DNA of 64,000 nucleotides from Amoebophrya sp. A120 (lineage: Eukaryota; Sar; Dinophyceae; Syndiniales; Amoebophryaceae): the NCBI GenBank assembly GCA_905178155.1, contig CAJINV010000016.1, positions 310,001-374,000 on the forward strand. Reading direction: 5' to 3'. Within the stretch, counting starts at the first letter, position 1. Every line of letters begins with the position of its first letter. This document shows positions 34,769 through 46,464 of this stretch, piece after piece. Position numbers and translations under genes: made by a program. The notes under the pieces are model-generated. The model did no database searches. It saw only the letters and a list, made by a program, of their open reading frames with translations, and was not told where the DNA came from.

Positions 34769-37700
34769 ACTCGAAAAAAACCATTCAATAGCGCAAGGGG
34801 CGAGTTTTTGTTTGGATGTGTCTGGAATGAAATTGTACTTGTTCTAGGTCCTCTAGCAGGCCGCGACTTGACTTTAATATTGTTCGGAGCGGTGTTCATC
34901 AGAGCAAGGTTTTTGTTGTTGATGCAGCCTTGATTGACATTCATCTCCATGTTCAATAGTCGATTTTTTCAACTTTTCCTCTCAACATTAAACATTTATG
35001 TCGCTGCTCCTCGTCCCACCTCCAAGCCTATACAGTTCGCTCACGACGAGGAAACGAAATTGTCAAGTACTTCTACTCGCTCAAACAACGCACTGCAGAT
35101 GCAACAAGCTTCTACCGTAACAAACGAGCACAAAATGGTCGATGAAGAACAAGACCACAAGGAACTTGCGCCGGCCCGGAGGTCCAAGGAAATCAAAATT
35201 ACAGCCCCCGTGGTCGCGCGAGCAGACCGAGAATAAAGCGAGGGGGGCGTCTTGTTTATTCTTGCACACGCAGCTGACAACTAGATCAACACCAACTGCA
35301 ACCTGATGCTTTTTATAAAAACGTCAACTTTTGTCAAGAGATTTGTCGTCCTCAAAGGTCACAAAAATTCATTCCTTTCATACTGATCTTCACTCTACAG
35401 AGGATGTCTCGAACAGGCCTCTTCCATACTTCTCTTCATAAACGAATAATACAGTCACTGACTAAATTTTCGAATGTTGTTTATATTTTAGCTGCACCAT
35501 CTTTACGTGTAGTAGATATTCCCTACGTATCATCCAAATAAAGTGAAAGTGAGTCGACGGTACAATTAGTTCCAAGACTGCTGTGTAAAGACCAATTTGA
35601 TGCCTCCGGCCCTGGCGCGGGGGCGCCAAAGTGAGAGAAATAAAAACCGTGTCATATCCTGCGCTTGCCCTCCTCTTTTACCTCTACCTGTCATCTTCAG
35701 TCAAATTCATCAGCATATAATGCGGCGGCCAGTAGTACAGGCCGTGCTGCAGCTACAACACACTTACACTTACAGTTGTAGTGCCTGGAGTTGCGTCGTT
35801 CGGTCCACTCACGCTGAACAAAGTGTGCTGCTACTGCTTCGATGATTTCTATAATCGCGCTTGTATCCAACGGCGCATGACCCTCCGAATTCAGTAGTCA
35901 TAGAGGAACAGAGGTCCATCTCCATTGTGCCAGCTTGTGTAGTGTGTCCTCTAAGATGAGAGTGACACTGCTTAAATCTTCATACCCACCTAGTGCTAGA
36001 AAGGAAATGAATCAGCTTGGGCAAGCATCACGGCGAAGGTAATCTGTAAGGGCGGTCGTAGGCATAGGCTTCATATTTCATCTCGATTGGTGCTTGAGAG
36101 TCACATCGTGATCACACACACACGCTCTGATGTCACGTTTGTGTGGCTGACGTTTATTCAGTGGATATTTGTGTACAAAACATTTTCGACACTAAAGCTT
36201 CGACTTGTACAACGTCAACAGCGGTGCATTATGCAGCTCGTAAATTATTTTTTCACGGTGTAATCCAACACACTTTCGTGCTAAGTACTACCGCAAGCTC
36301 TTCGCCACCTATGTCGGGTCCGATAAAAAAAGTAATGGGTTGGAGGACGCCGAGTCGTCGTGGGCGCAGCTAGTACAAATCATGTGTGAAGATGAAAAAC
36401 GTGATGCATCGTCCTTCCGTTTTTGTAGTTTCATATTTATGTTGAATGAGGGTATCTATGAATAAAATTTTTCTCGAACTACAAAGTATTTCTCCTTCTT
36501 GTCCTTTGATCAAAAAGGGTAAGAAGCCATAAAGCATTGCGATAGACACCTCAAAGAAGTGAGTTTTCTTTATAGGAGAAGATATCATCTTCGGATTTTC
36601 ATTTTACCAGTGAGGACAAAGAGTATTTTCGACACGAGACACAAACCGCCTTCGCTGAGAAGGGTCGTGAGTCTGTTGCAGAAAAATTTTTCCTTGCCCA
36701 CAAAGGTATAAAATCTTCTTCTTCCCCTAGCTGCTTGACAAAAAACCGATTTATAATTCATTTTATTAGCTACAAATGACTCTGCTGTAAACAATATCAA
36801 CTCACACCAGCCGGTATTAAGTTGTAAACAAGTTAGTAAGATAAAGAATACCTGTTTATCTATATTTCCAGCATCGTCGCACTTTTCCTACACAGGTCTA
36901 ATGGACATACCGCCGCCTCTCCAAATTTCCACCGCTTGCAGCTTGTTTATTCGTGGTTTTCTTGTCGTATTAAAACAATTCAATGTAGTCGCGGAAAATT
37001 ATGCCTTGTATCAAGATCGATGCGTGCGTGCGTAAAAGTTCTAAGTAAAACGGTAGTACAACCATTATCCGAGAGTAGACGAGCATTATCTCTTGCGCAT
37101 TAGCTTCGATAGAGTTTATGCGATTGCCGGGCCCTGGCCATGAGAAAGAACTAGAACGAAATGACACACGCCCTTCTTGCAAGAAGTCCTCGTTTGATTC
37201 TGGGTCGTCCCCGCTATAGTCCTGTCGATCAATGTCGCTGATTATAGTTGAAGTGAAAAAGTAAAAACTAGATTCGGATGGATAATCAGGCCGCCCGAGT
37301 GGTGCCCATAAGCAATTCCTGTAGTCGCTGCAACATGGGTCTCTTCAGATATGGTCGACGGTGCCATAATCCGTAATCTTGTTCATGCTAGTAGCTCCCG
37401 CGCTGATACTTATAGTCATTGTTCCCCTGTACTATCGTAGCAACTCTACAACTGCCCCCAACTATCATACCCTTGATTTCTGTAGTCGCCATTTTGTGAA
37501 AACTGCAATATAATATCCGTGCTTCATTCTAGAAGTTTCGTGACTGTTTGAGCCAGTGCACCAAATCAGGCGTGAATCACCTTTTTCAGAGTTTGATCCT
37601 TGTTTTGAAAAGAAATTCGCTTTTGTTCTTCCGTGAAAGAGAAAGTGAAAGGACGCAACATACTACAACTAATTTCTGCTTTACTTGAACTTGTTAAAAA

Positions 37701-37942
37701 TCATCGGGATATTTGTACTTTTTTCCCCCCCGAAGTACAACTTTGTTCCCCTGTAGTTTAATTGAAATCCCGCTTGTAGTTCTTTTGGCATAAGAAATAC
37801 TCTATCAAAATTTCGTTCCTGCTATCAAAGTAGACAAAGTCAATTTATTTCAATAATCAAATTCTTGAACAGGCCACAGCACAGCCCGCCTCTGCATCTT
37901 CTGTGATCCATGCTGAAGAACGACCCGGTAAAAAATGCTCCA
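34769..37942. other. Intergenic region between the two PPKL copies
   Basis: AT-rich, without an introner and without a recognised gene apart from the doubtful small plus-strand frame at 34934-35236. It should hold the promoter of PPKL copy 1 and the end signals of copy 2. Reading frames seen here are short and lack family signatures. Confidence 0.5.
34934..35236 (+). CDS. Possible small plus-strand protein, unrecognised
   Basis: A 100-codon reading frame lies upstream of and divergent from PPKL copy 1. It starts with a hydrophobic stretch (FFQLFLSTLNIYVAA) that could be a signal peptide, followed by a Lys/Glu/Ser-rich tail. It is the only plus-strand frame in the window that does not simply shadow a minus-strand gene. 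No homology is recognised, so it may be chance. Confidence 0.2.
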   Translation: MTFISMFNSRFFQLFLSTLNIYVAAPRPTSKPIQFAHDEETKLSSTSTRSNNALQMQQASTVTNEHKMVDEEQDHKELAPARRSKEIKITAPVVARADRE

Positions 37943-40900
37943 TCACCAGTCCCCTCCCGTTCCACTTTCGTTCCTGCGCGCTCGCGGTACTGGGCGGGGT
38001 GGTGTTGGTGGCCGCGCGGTGGTAATCCGCTGATCCCACTGCGACGATTTCTTTTCATCCGTATCCTGTGCAAAAGTATCGCACTCGTATTGCAATCATG
38101 CATTACAAATCTTGTTCTTGTGCTAAATCCGCATTACAAATTTTACTTCTCATGCTGAGGAAATTTGTGATGCATTTATACGAGTACGATACTTTTGCAG
38201 TGCATAATCCGCCGGATAGATCAACTTCGGGACAATCGTCAGGTCGCGTCGCACGAACAGCAAAGCGCCGGCGTTTTTGTGGTGCCCGCAGTAGTCCGTG
38301 GCGGAGAAGAGAGTGATCAATTTCCCGGACGCAAACCGCTCAAATATGACAGTGCACAACTCCCCCTCGTTCTCATTTCTCATGCAAAATCCACAATTCC
38401 AGTTGAAGTTGCTCCCTTCTTGTCGTGTCACTATTATGCATGACAACTCAAACAGTACTACACTAGGCACAAAAATTTGTCATGTATAGACTCCACGTGG
38501 GGTGGTGTTTGTATTGCTCTAGCCAATAAACAAATGAGGGGGAGCAGGTGGAGTTGTGTACTCTGATATCAAACCCGTCCATCACACACTCGTGCGCGCG
38601 GATGATCATCGAGAGTGGGGGGTTCTTCTCGAGAAACTGCAACACCCGGTCGGGCCCGAACTTCACTATTCTGCCTGTGCCGTCTGGGTCGCGAGTCTCG
38701 TTCGTGGTGACCCCGCGCAGGGTGTCGCTGTCACTGGGATCGGACCAGAGGAGGTCTGTCACCTTCTGCTCTTCGTGGTTGGACGGGATCCGCTATCAGA
38801 GTGCACAACTCCCCCTCCCACTCATTTGTCATGCAAATTTCCAAGTCTGCCTTTTGCCTGTTAGCACTTTTTGCATGACAGATTCCGAAAGTAGCCAAAA
38901 CAGTACTGCAATCCCCTAGGAATTTGTCATGGAAAAGCTGCATCTTTGCCAGCGCTTGCGTTGCTGATCATGCAACACAAATGAGGGGGAAGGGGACGTC
39001 GAGTTGTGCACTCTCATATCTGCGCGACTTTCAGCGGCCGCGGCATACTGCGGATGTCGTCGGGAGAGTTGATGTATCAAATGTAGATAGGTCTGGGTCT
39101 GGAAGAATGGAAGGTTTGTCATGCATCTTTTGAATAGTCCGCGATGTCTGTGATGCATGCCCTAGCATATAGAGATTCTCTGTGTGCAACCTTCTCAATG
39201 CGTATCCTGCATGAGAAATAATGCCGCGTCTCCGCGCAGGAGCAAAAACTGGACTGCTCTTGCGGTTCATGCAATGGAGATTCTTTTTAGCATCCGAAGG
39301 CAGCATGACAAGCTTGCGCTCCTCCAGACCCAGACATATTTGGAATGCATATGATGGCACCACCGATGCCGCCGTGAATGCAGAGGATCTTGTTTTCGAT
39401 CACCGCCCCAGCGGGGAGGAACTCAAACACGGTGTTAAACATGGCCCAAACGGAATTCGGCGAGTCGACATCTAAATTTTAGTATTGATTTTTTCGAGTG
39501 GACAACAATTTATCATTAATTATGGTTGACTCTGTACTAGAAACTAAATACCAAACAAAGGCTACTACAACTTCGGCTTCGCAATAGAAATGGAAATCGT
39601 ACAAACATAAGAGTACTACTATACCGTCCCTCAGCCTCCTTCTGCACTCTTCCCTAAAGCCATAGATCCCATTGATGGTTGGGTCTTCGTGGTTGCCTCG
39701 TATCATGTGTATCTGGTAGGGGTGCTTGATTTTCAGCGCGAAGAGCAGGCAGATCACTTCGAGTGAGAACGACCCCCGGTCGACGTAGTCGCCGAGAAAC
39801 AGGTAGTCCATCGCATCTAGGTCTCCCCCAGCTGTGGAGTCGTCGTGCGGACAGTTGTAGCGGGCAAAAAGCCGCATCAAGTCCAAAAACTGCCCGTGAA
39901 TGTCCCATCACAGGAAAAAAACTGTAGCTTCTTCACGGTGAATACTTTTGATCATGCGAGGACTTAAGATGACTTTGTCCTGTTTCAGAATCGTGGTAAG
40001 GCATCGGACTCTTGTTTTCAGCCGTGTGTTCTTCGATATAGTACGAAGAACCGCGCGTGACGCCGCGTCATGGCACCAGATCTACATTTTCATTCTACTT
40101 CGCCGTCATGCGAAACACTTACACTACATCGCCGTCATGTGTCATGCAGATCCTTCCTCAGAATCATCTTCACCACAGTGAACTCGCCACTTTTTTCGTG
40201 CGATATGTCGCCGTACACCTTGATCGGGGCGCGGCACTGCAGCAGCATCGGCTCGCGCTATTACAATGAAAAATGCCCCCCACCCCCAGCTTGGCAGAAT
40301 TTGTATTGCAAACCTTTCCAACAGAAACATTCCGCGTCTTGCATATCTCAGCATCACAAATTTTCCATGCTGAATAGGGCAAATTTGTGTTGCGAAGTAG
40401 GTCAACAGCAGCCAGATCGGTTATGATGCACAATGCACCTTGCGAAACTAGATTCTGCATCAGAGTTGCTGGCAATCCTTTTATGCAAGACAAAAAGCTT
40501 TCATTTGGAAACTTTGCATGACAAACTTCTGCAAATTTCGGGGTGGGGGCATTTTTCATTGTAAATACGCGCTTGAAGATCTCCAGAGCTTCCTGGCAAA
40601 GGCGGTAGCACTCTTGTATGGACAAGACAAACGGTTGATCGTCACCGGGTGGGGGCTGCCACGTGGCGGGTTGGAGCAGCAGGTTCAGGACCTGGAAACA
40701 AATAATTACGAGGCTATTTCTTACACCATCAAAAAGAATAAAAGTGTTCATAAATCCCGTTACATATTTATATCAATTCTCATGTGGTAGACGAGATGCG
40801 TAACCAAAGCAAGCAACAGCCAGATTATAGAGGTACATGATCCACGAGCGCCGCCTTGTCACCGCCTCCGAGGTCTACGTGGACGTTTGCCATCTTGCCC

Positions 40901-43900
40901 TGGTATCGAAAGGAAAAATCCCACGTCCCCACATCATACATCAAAGCGGAATTTGTGTAAGTACACCTACACAAATACGCTTTGCATTGCAGCAAGGCAC
41001 TGCGGCCAGATCGTCCCCAGCCTAGGTAGAAGAGGCGTCTGGGTCTAGTTGCTCAGCATTGCAAACGGCTGCCCTCTAGGCCCAACAGCATGCCAAATCG
41101 CTTCCATAATGGGGCGAAAGCTTCTGCCCTTGTCTTCTTGCAAGACAAATGTGATTTTTTGTGAACACAAATCAGCAACACAAATTCATCTCCGGGGGGA
41201 GCTCTTCCTTTCCATACCTGGCCAGTCATCTTTCGACTTTCGTCCTCCAACTCCGAAATCGCGACCTGTCGCACAATATCCTGTGCAAAAGCATCGTACT
41301 CGGATCGCAGTCATGCATTACAAATCTTTTTGTTAAGGTAGATCCGCATTACAAATTTTCTTTCTCATGCTGAGGAAATTTGTAATGCAATTTATACTAG
41401 TACGATACCTTTGCAATCCATACACCAAGTGCGTGAAGTCCCGCTCGTGCGAGATAAACACTTGGTATCCACAGTAAAGTTCCCGTACACGTACAAAAAC
41501 AAATGCAGCCGCTGCATGACAAAACTTGCCTTCAATCGTAGTCCAGCATGACAACTTGGACACACGCTGCAAGTTAGCGAAATTTTTTTTTGTCATGCAT
41601 TTTGTACATGTACAGGAAATTTGTAGTGCATACTTGGTTGGAAATGCGGATGTCGCTGCCCCGCGCGTTCGCGTCGTCGAGCGGCTGTTGCACCATGCCG
41701 TACGAGGACCGCAGCGGATTTAGCGCTGCACTCGGGTGGTTGTTTGCCAGGGAATCCAGGTGCTGGGGCTGCGCCGCAGCTGGGGCGGAACCACCGGGGG
41801 CGGGGACGCCTAGAGGTTTTAAAAAGTACGTACACAGAAGATCACAATTTGAATTTGGCTTCTTCCTCAAACAGGTAAAGGGGATGATCAGGAGCGCCAT
41901 GCATGATGCGCGTCAGCACTTGTCCATGATAATGCCATGGATGCCTTTATGCAAGAAAGATGTCAACAGCAGACTCGAATCTTCAAAGTGAATTTCGAAG
42001 TGAGGCTGCAGAAAACCCGTACAATTTGTAAGTACCCAGCTCCGCAAAGGCCTGATCCAGGTCCACCACTTGCAGATCGTTTGTCGGCGCGGAGGGCGAT
42101 TTGTGGTCAAACCCGCCGTAGCTATACAGCTGGTTCTGCAGCAAGTAGCAGAAATGTCGAAACCGATTGATGGACGCGATGTTTTCCCAGTTACACGTTT
42201 CCGTGTCGTACACCGCAGTTGGCAGCGCCTTGTTGACGTCGTTCCCTCTGCCACCGACGATGAGCAGTCGCGAGTTATGACAGTGCACAACTCCCCCTCC
42301 CTCTCATTTGTGATGCGAAATGCCATATCCAAGTTCTGCCTTGTGGTACCGTTATTTTCATGACAGATTCTGAAAACCTAAACAATACGACGCTACGCGC
42401 ATGGACTTGTCATGGGCACCAGGCTCCATGTGCGCTGGTGTTTCTATTGCTGCTCATGCAACACAAATAAGGGGAAGGAGGAGTTGTGCTTGTGCGCTCG
42501 CATACGAGTTGTAGAAAATGCACGAGTGCTGAAATCGCGCCTCGGGGACGACTGCATAATTTTTGTTTTTTCGTGAAGACGACAAACAGGATCATGATCT
42601 GCTGTCTGTACACATCTTGTCATTCCGCGTAGCAACGCAAACGGGGCTTGGTGGAGGAATTACTATCAAAGCACAGGCAAGAAGAAAAAATAAAAAACCT
42701 GTTCTGTCGCTGTCCCAACGAGTTGTATTAAGAAGTGTGAGATGATTCTACTTGAAATATATACCTCCCTTTTTTGTCGGAGCCTCGACCCAGTCCCACC
42801 TGCCGTCCCGATGCTGTCGCAGCCCCCAGGTATGCACTGCAAAAGTCTACTTATCGTATTCCTACTAAAATTGCAGATATGGATGACAAATCTTCCGCAG
42901 AATGGGAATCAGCATGACAAACTTGATTTTTCATCATGCTAAAAAAAATGTGTAATGCAATTCGTACATGTACCAGCACGAATAAAATTTTGCAGAGCAT
43001 ACCAGATGTCCTTTAGCGACCGGTTTTCCGCCGTTCTGCCGCCAAAAATCACCATCATGCCGGCGGCCGGGCCCTCGCTATTCTGAGGAAAAATCCCCCC
43101 TCCCCATATCGACAAGGTGTGTTTCCGAAAATTTGTGTTGCTGATTTGAGGTCACAAATCGCGTCTCCTGTCTTGCAAGAAGACAAGCGCAGAGGCTTCC
43201 GCACCATTATGGAAGCGATTTGGCATGCTGTTGCGGCTAGGGGACACCCGTTTGCAATGCTAAGCAACTAGACCTATACGCCCCTACCTAGGCCGAGGAT
43301 CTGGCTGCGATGCCTTACTGCAAGACAGATCCGATTTGTGTAGCCAAATCCTGCATCACAGATTTCCATTTCGATATGGGGAGGGAGGATTTTTCCTTTT
43401 GATACTCGCGGCACACCTCCGCGGAATGGTACACGCGGGCTACCGGGGCTTTCGAATTCTCCTTCATTTCATCACAAGAAAAAAACTGCGTAAGTGTAAC
43501 TTTGTCTTGCAGATGTTGCAATACAGTTACACTTGTCATGCCGGATATGCGTCAGAGGCTATTTTAGTACGTGTTTTAGCGTACTAGCTACGCATGACAA
43601 GTTTTCTGTCGTGCAAAACAAATCTGTAATGCTGTTCCTGCAAAAAAGTTACACTTACACAGTTTTTTTCTTGGATACATTTGCACAAGACTCCACTGAA
43701 ACGGGGCGTGCTCCACGTCGAGAATCCAAATGTCGTTTTCTATCCTGCACAAAAATCTTACGCGTACTACTACTAGTTGCGATCTTCCTGCATGACAGAT
43801 CCAATTGTCGACCTGAGTCTACATGACAAATCGCAGTTTTATTGTTTTTCCTCGCGGTCAGAAGTTGTTCCTATACTTGCGAGGACGACAAAGTGGAACT

Positions 43901-46005
43901 GGATCCCCGCATGCAACTAGTAGTACTAGTACGATAGTACAACTTTTGCAACGTCGATAGTTTCCGCTTGTTGACCGTTGTTGCCGCCACACACAATCTA
44001 TGAACTGCAAAAGTATCGTGCTCGTATAAATGCATTCAGCATGAGAAATGAAATTTGTAATGCGAATTTACCTTGAGAACAAAATTTGTAATGCGTCATT
44101 ACTACGAGTACGATACTTTTGCACAGGATACAATCAACAGGGGCTTGTTGAAAACCATGGTGTGACCTTAGTTTGTAAGTGTAGTTCTCCTTTGTCATGC
44201 TGTCTTGTGCAATGCAGAATGAACGCTTGTCATGCATGATGCGAATAAACAGTTGTAGCAAGAACTTCGTGTGTAGTACTTTTATGTGTTCAGCATTATA
44301 CCGCAATATAGTACCATATCTCCTCCCCGGAGTGTCTCCCAAGACGGGAACGCTCATCCAGGACGACTTCTGTTCGTTTCTGAAATCCAGTAAATAAAGC
44401 TTATCAAATGCAAAAATGTCTGGGTCTGGAAGAGTGCATGTTTGTCATGCTTGTCTGACATGACTCTTAAATCTCTCATGCACGTTAAGTACCCAAGAGC
44501 CCCATTAATTTTGCTGCCAGTTGCAGAAACGCAGTTTGTCGTGCAGAATAGGCAACACCCAGAAGCTCAAAAGCTCGTCATGCTACGCCAGCACTTGTGG
44601 CCTCTTCATGATACATACGCCACCCAGCATCACAAGTTTCCAGACCCAGACATTTTTACAATCCATAAAGCTCGTCCGAAGACAAAGACCCGCCTCCTGT
44701 CGCTCCTCCATAGATGACCAGCTGGCTTGTGTCCACACAGGCGGCCGCGTGCGCCGCGCGGGCAAACATCGCGTTGAAAAGCACCCCCGCCCCAGAAGCA
44801 GAACTTGGCAGTATTCGCATTATGAAACATCACCCGTTTTACTCTTACATGTGACAGCACCATCGCAGATCATATTGCGTTCTGAAAGAATAAGGTAAAC
44901 TTTGTGCTGCGAAAGCGCCCAGCAGCAGCCGCATTTGTACAAGATGCCCTGATGCACCGTGCCTAGATTCCGCATTAGAAAAACTCCTAGTGCTCAGTGT
45001 CCTTACATTAATAATAACCTTCTCAGGCGGAGGGGGCACCTTTCATTGTAGTAACGGACGGCGGTGGCACATCCCCTGGTGTGGGGCGGATCTGGCTCCA
45101 AGTGAAGGTGGTGGTGTCCAGGGAGTAAGTGTCCGCAGTAATCGTGTAACGACCTTATTATTCAATGTCTCGTAAAAGTGAATCAACAAGAATAAGAACT
45201 GTATCTGGTTCACCTGGATGAAGAGCCAAGAACAACAACCACATCCATGTCAGTCACGCTTGCAGTTGCAATAAATGTTCCAAACAAGAACGAACAAAAT
45301 AGAGCACTCTAAAAATAACAAGTACCGCTGTCTCCCGTGGCTCCGCCAAACAAGACTACGCGGTTTTGGCCAACTAGCGTCGCGGTGTGCCCGAACCGTG
45401 GGGCGGGGATGTCCCCACTTTTATGACTTGCTCAAACGTTACACTCTCAAACGTTACGTATAGAGTCTGGAATTTGTGTTGCATGATGAGCATGACAGAC
45501 TCGCACAGCGTTCCACCTTTTGCAATACAAATTTCGCCAGATTGTAGTGGGGTTTGGGGCTTCGGAACTTGTCATGCGCAATCCTATGAGAGTTGGCTTG
45601 ACCAATTAGTCTTGCATCACAGATTTCCATATTCTATTGTAACGTTTGAGATTGTAACACCTGAGCGGGTTATAACTTTCGGTTAAAACTTTTTGCGGTT
45701 CGACGGACATTCTGCGGGAGCTGCTAGCCATATCAAATGTAAAAGTCTCTGGGTCTGGAAGATTTCTAGATAGATTTGTCATGCATATTTTCCACGGCCC
45801 ATGAAGTCTGTGATGGATGCCGTAGTATCACAGATTTTTAGAGCGCTTCCTCATGCCTATTCCGCATGACAAATGCAATCTCCGCGGAGGAGCACAAAAT
45901 CTACTCCTCTTACTAGTCATGCAATACAACTCTTTTTCGAATCCAGAGACAGCATCACAAGTTGCAATTTTCCAGACCCAGACATTTTTACATTTGATAA
46001 GCCAT
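37943..46005 (-). CDS. PPKL copy 2: kelch-repeat Ser/Thr protein phosphatase (BSU1-like/PPKL family)
   Basis: Paralog of copy 1 with the same order of kelch propeller, linker and PPP phosphatase. The likely start is ATG at 46005, followed two codons later by introner A12, then [17 protein letters not shown] and the first blade ([18 protein letters not shown]). Other landmarks: [82 protein letters not shown], a Pro/Ala linker at 41818-41633, [32 protein letters not shown], then [64 protein letters not shown] and a C terminus with [14 protein letters not shown] before the stop at 37943-37945. All PPP metal ligands are intact. Nineteen introners interrupt it, next to about six GT-AG introns; one GT-AG intron (after GRRYG) is shared with copy 1. 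Confidence 0.9.
38062..38206. mobile_element. Introner D3
   Basis: Family D ends, direct repeat ATCCG (38057-38061, 38207-38211). Removal joins LIYPAD to EKKSSQWD in PPKL copy 2. Confidence 0.95.
38345..38568. mobile_element. Introner F1
   Basis: Family F ends (AGTGCACAACTCCCCCTC), direct repeat TCAAA (38340-38344, 38569-38573). Removal joins VMDGF to ERFASGK in PPKL copy 2. Confidence 0.95.
38794..39017. mobile_element. Introner F2
   Basis: Family F ends, near-perfect direct repeat ATCCGC/ATCTGC. Removal joins LKVAQI to PSNHEEQKV in PPKL copy 2. Confidence 0.85.
39075..39351. mobile_element. Introner A10
   Basis: Family A ends, direct repeat TGATG (39070-39074, 39352-39356). Removal joins GGIGGAI to NSPDDIRSM in PPKL copy 2. 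Confidence 0.95.
39905..40204. mobile_element. Introner J1
   Basis: Inverted ends CATCACAGGAAAAAAACTG and the complement of ATCGCACGAAAAAAGTGG, direct repeat ATGTC (39900-39904, 40205-40209). It splits the catalytic GDIHG motif of PPKL copy 2 between GDI and HGQ; removal restores it. Confidence 0.85.
40259..40567. mobile_element. Introner E2
   Basis: Family E ends (TATTACAATGAAAAATGCCC), direct repeat CGCGC (40254-40258, 40568-40572). Removal joins LEIFKR to EPMLLQ in PPKL copy 2. Confidence 0.95.
40904..41216. mobile_element. Introner E3
   Basis: Family E ends, direct repeat CCTGG (40899-40903, 41217-41221). Removal joins KMTGQ to GKMANVHVD in PPKL copy 2. Confidence 0.9.
41277..41422. mobile_element. 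Introner D4
   Basis: Family D ends, imperfect flanking repeat CACAA/CACCAA. Removal joins DFTHLV to RQVAISEL in PPKL copy 2; copy 1 is uninterrupted here. Confidence 0.85.
41466..41632. mobile_element. Introner D8 (variant)
   Basis: D-like ends (TATGCACTACAAATTTCC; GTACATGTAC inside), direct repeat CTTGG (41461-41465, 41633-41637). Removal joins IRISNQ to VFISHERD in PPKL copy 2. Confidence 0.85.
42276..42504. mobile_element. Introner F3
   Basis: Family F ends, direct repeat CGAGT (42271-42275, 42505-42509). Removal joins CIFYNS to RLLIVGGRG in PPKL copy 2. Confidence 0.95.
42831..43001. mobile_element. Introner D5
   Basis: Family D ends with flanking CCAG. Removal joins LKDIW to [10 protein letters not shown] in PPKL copy 2, matching [10 protein letters not shown] in copy 1. 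Confidence 0.9.
43079..43404. mobile_element. Introner E4
   Basis: Family E ends, direct repeat CTCGC (43074-43078, 43405-43409). Removal joins EVCRE to [10 protein letters not shown], matching [10 protein letters not shown] in copy 1. Confidence 0.95.
43470..43677. mobile_element. Introner G3
   Basis: Family G ends, direct repeat CATTT (43465-43469, 43678-43682). Removal joins SLVQM to [11 protein letters not shown] in PPKL copy 2. Confidence 0.9.
43741..43959. mobile_element. Introner D6 (variant)
   Basis: D-like ends (TATCCTGCACAAAAATCTTA; AACTTTTGCAACGTCGATA), flanking GTTTTC/GTTTCC. Removal joins GQQAE to NDIWILD in PPKL copy 2. Confidence 0.85.
43999..44130. mobile_element. Introner D7
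   Basis: Family D ends, direct repeat CAATC (43994-43998, 44131-44135). Removal joins KPLLI to VCGGNNG in PPKL copy 2, matching KPLLIVCGG uninterrupted in copy 1. Confidence 0.95.
44402..44667. mobile_element. Introner A11
   Basis: Family A ends, direct repeat AAGCT (44397-44401, 44668-44672). Removal joins SSDEL to YLLDFRNEQ in PPKL copy 2. Confidence 0.95.
44764..45054. mobile_element. Introner E5 (diverged)
   Basis: E-like ends (TTGAAAAGCACCCCCGCCCC; GGGGGCACCTTTCATTGTAG), flanking CGGGC/CGGAC. Removal joins DVPPPS to ARAAHAAAC in PPKL copy 2, matching [13 protein letters not shown] in copy 1. Confidence 0.8.
45421..45674. mobile_element. Introner C5
   Basis: Family C ends (TATGACTTGCTCAAACGTTA and the complement of TATAACCCGCTCAGGTGTTA), direct repeat ACTTT (45416-45420, 45675-45679). 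Removal joins VLTES to [10 protein letters not shown] in PPKL copy 2. Confidence 0.9.
45731..45999. mobile_element. Introner A12, two codons after the PPKL copy 2 start
   Basis: Family A ends, direct repeat AGCCA (45726-45730, 46000-46004). Removal joins ATG GCT to AGC AGC TCC. Confidence 0.9.
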
Positions 46006-46020
46006 CACCGATGAGAACGA

Positions 46021-46464
46021 TCAGGCTACAAGAAGAAAATGGCTTCTATCTCCGGCAGCAGCTGCAACTTGAACTTCTGGGTCGTGGTGGTCCGGAAGAT
46101 GACTGGTACTACACACCAGGTCCTCGCTATTGAAAATCGATGGGTCCTCTAAAGACGAGTCCGCCTCTACTCGTGGTCCTGTCGTCGATTGATGATAGCG
46201 GTCGTGGGTACTAGCTGTTGTACTTTGAGCACCAGCTGCGATGTAATTCTCGTTAGGGTCAGCACAAAAACTCGGCACCTGCCTCGAAGTAGATGACGGC
46301 TGCTGCTCGAAAGCTGAACAAGAAGGTGACGAAATATCAAAAGCCGATTGTTCTACTAGTCGTGTTGTAGTCCCAACGCAGGAAGGAAAATTATGTTCAA
46401 GACAATCGCTTTCGCTTTTGCTCAGCTCGTCTGGAACAGTAAACCACAGGTTGTCTTCCGGCAC
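46021..46464 (-). CDS. Possible N-terminal extension or upstream frame of PPKL copy 2
   Basis: An open frame of 147 codons, rich in Ser, Glu, Asp and Thr, ends just before the putative ATG of PPKL copy 2 and is in the same frame, but a TGA separates them. Copy 1 also has a Ser/Thr-rich upstream frame, so this may be an N-terminal extension joined by a short intron, or untranslated leader. No domain is recognised. Confidence 0.3.
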   Translation of the reverse strand: MPEDNLWFTVPDELSKSESDCLEHNFPSCVGTTTRLVEQSAFDISSPSCSAFEQQPSSTSRQVPSFCADPNENYIAAGAQSTTASTHDRYHQSTTGPRVEADSSLEDPSIFNSEDLVCSTSHLPDHHDPEVQVAAAAGDRSHFLLVA

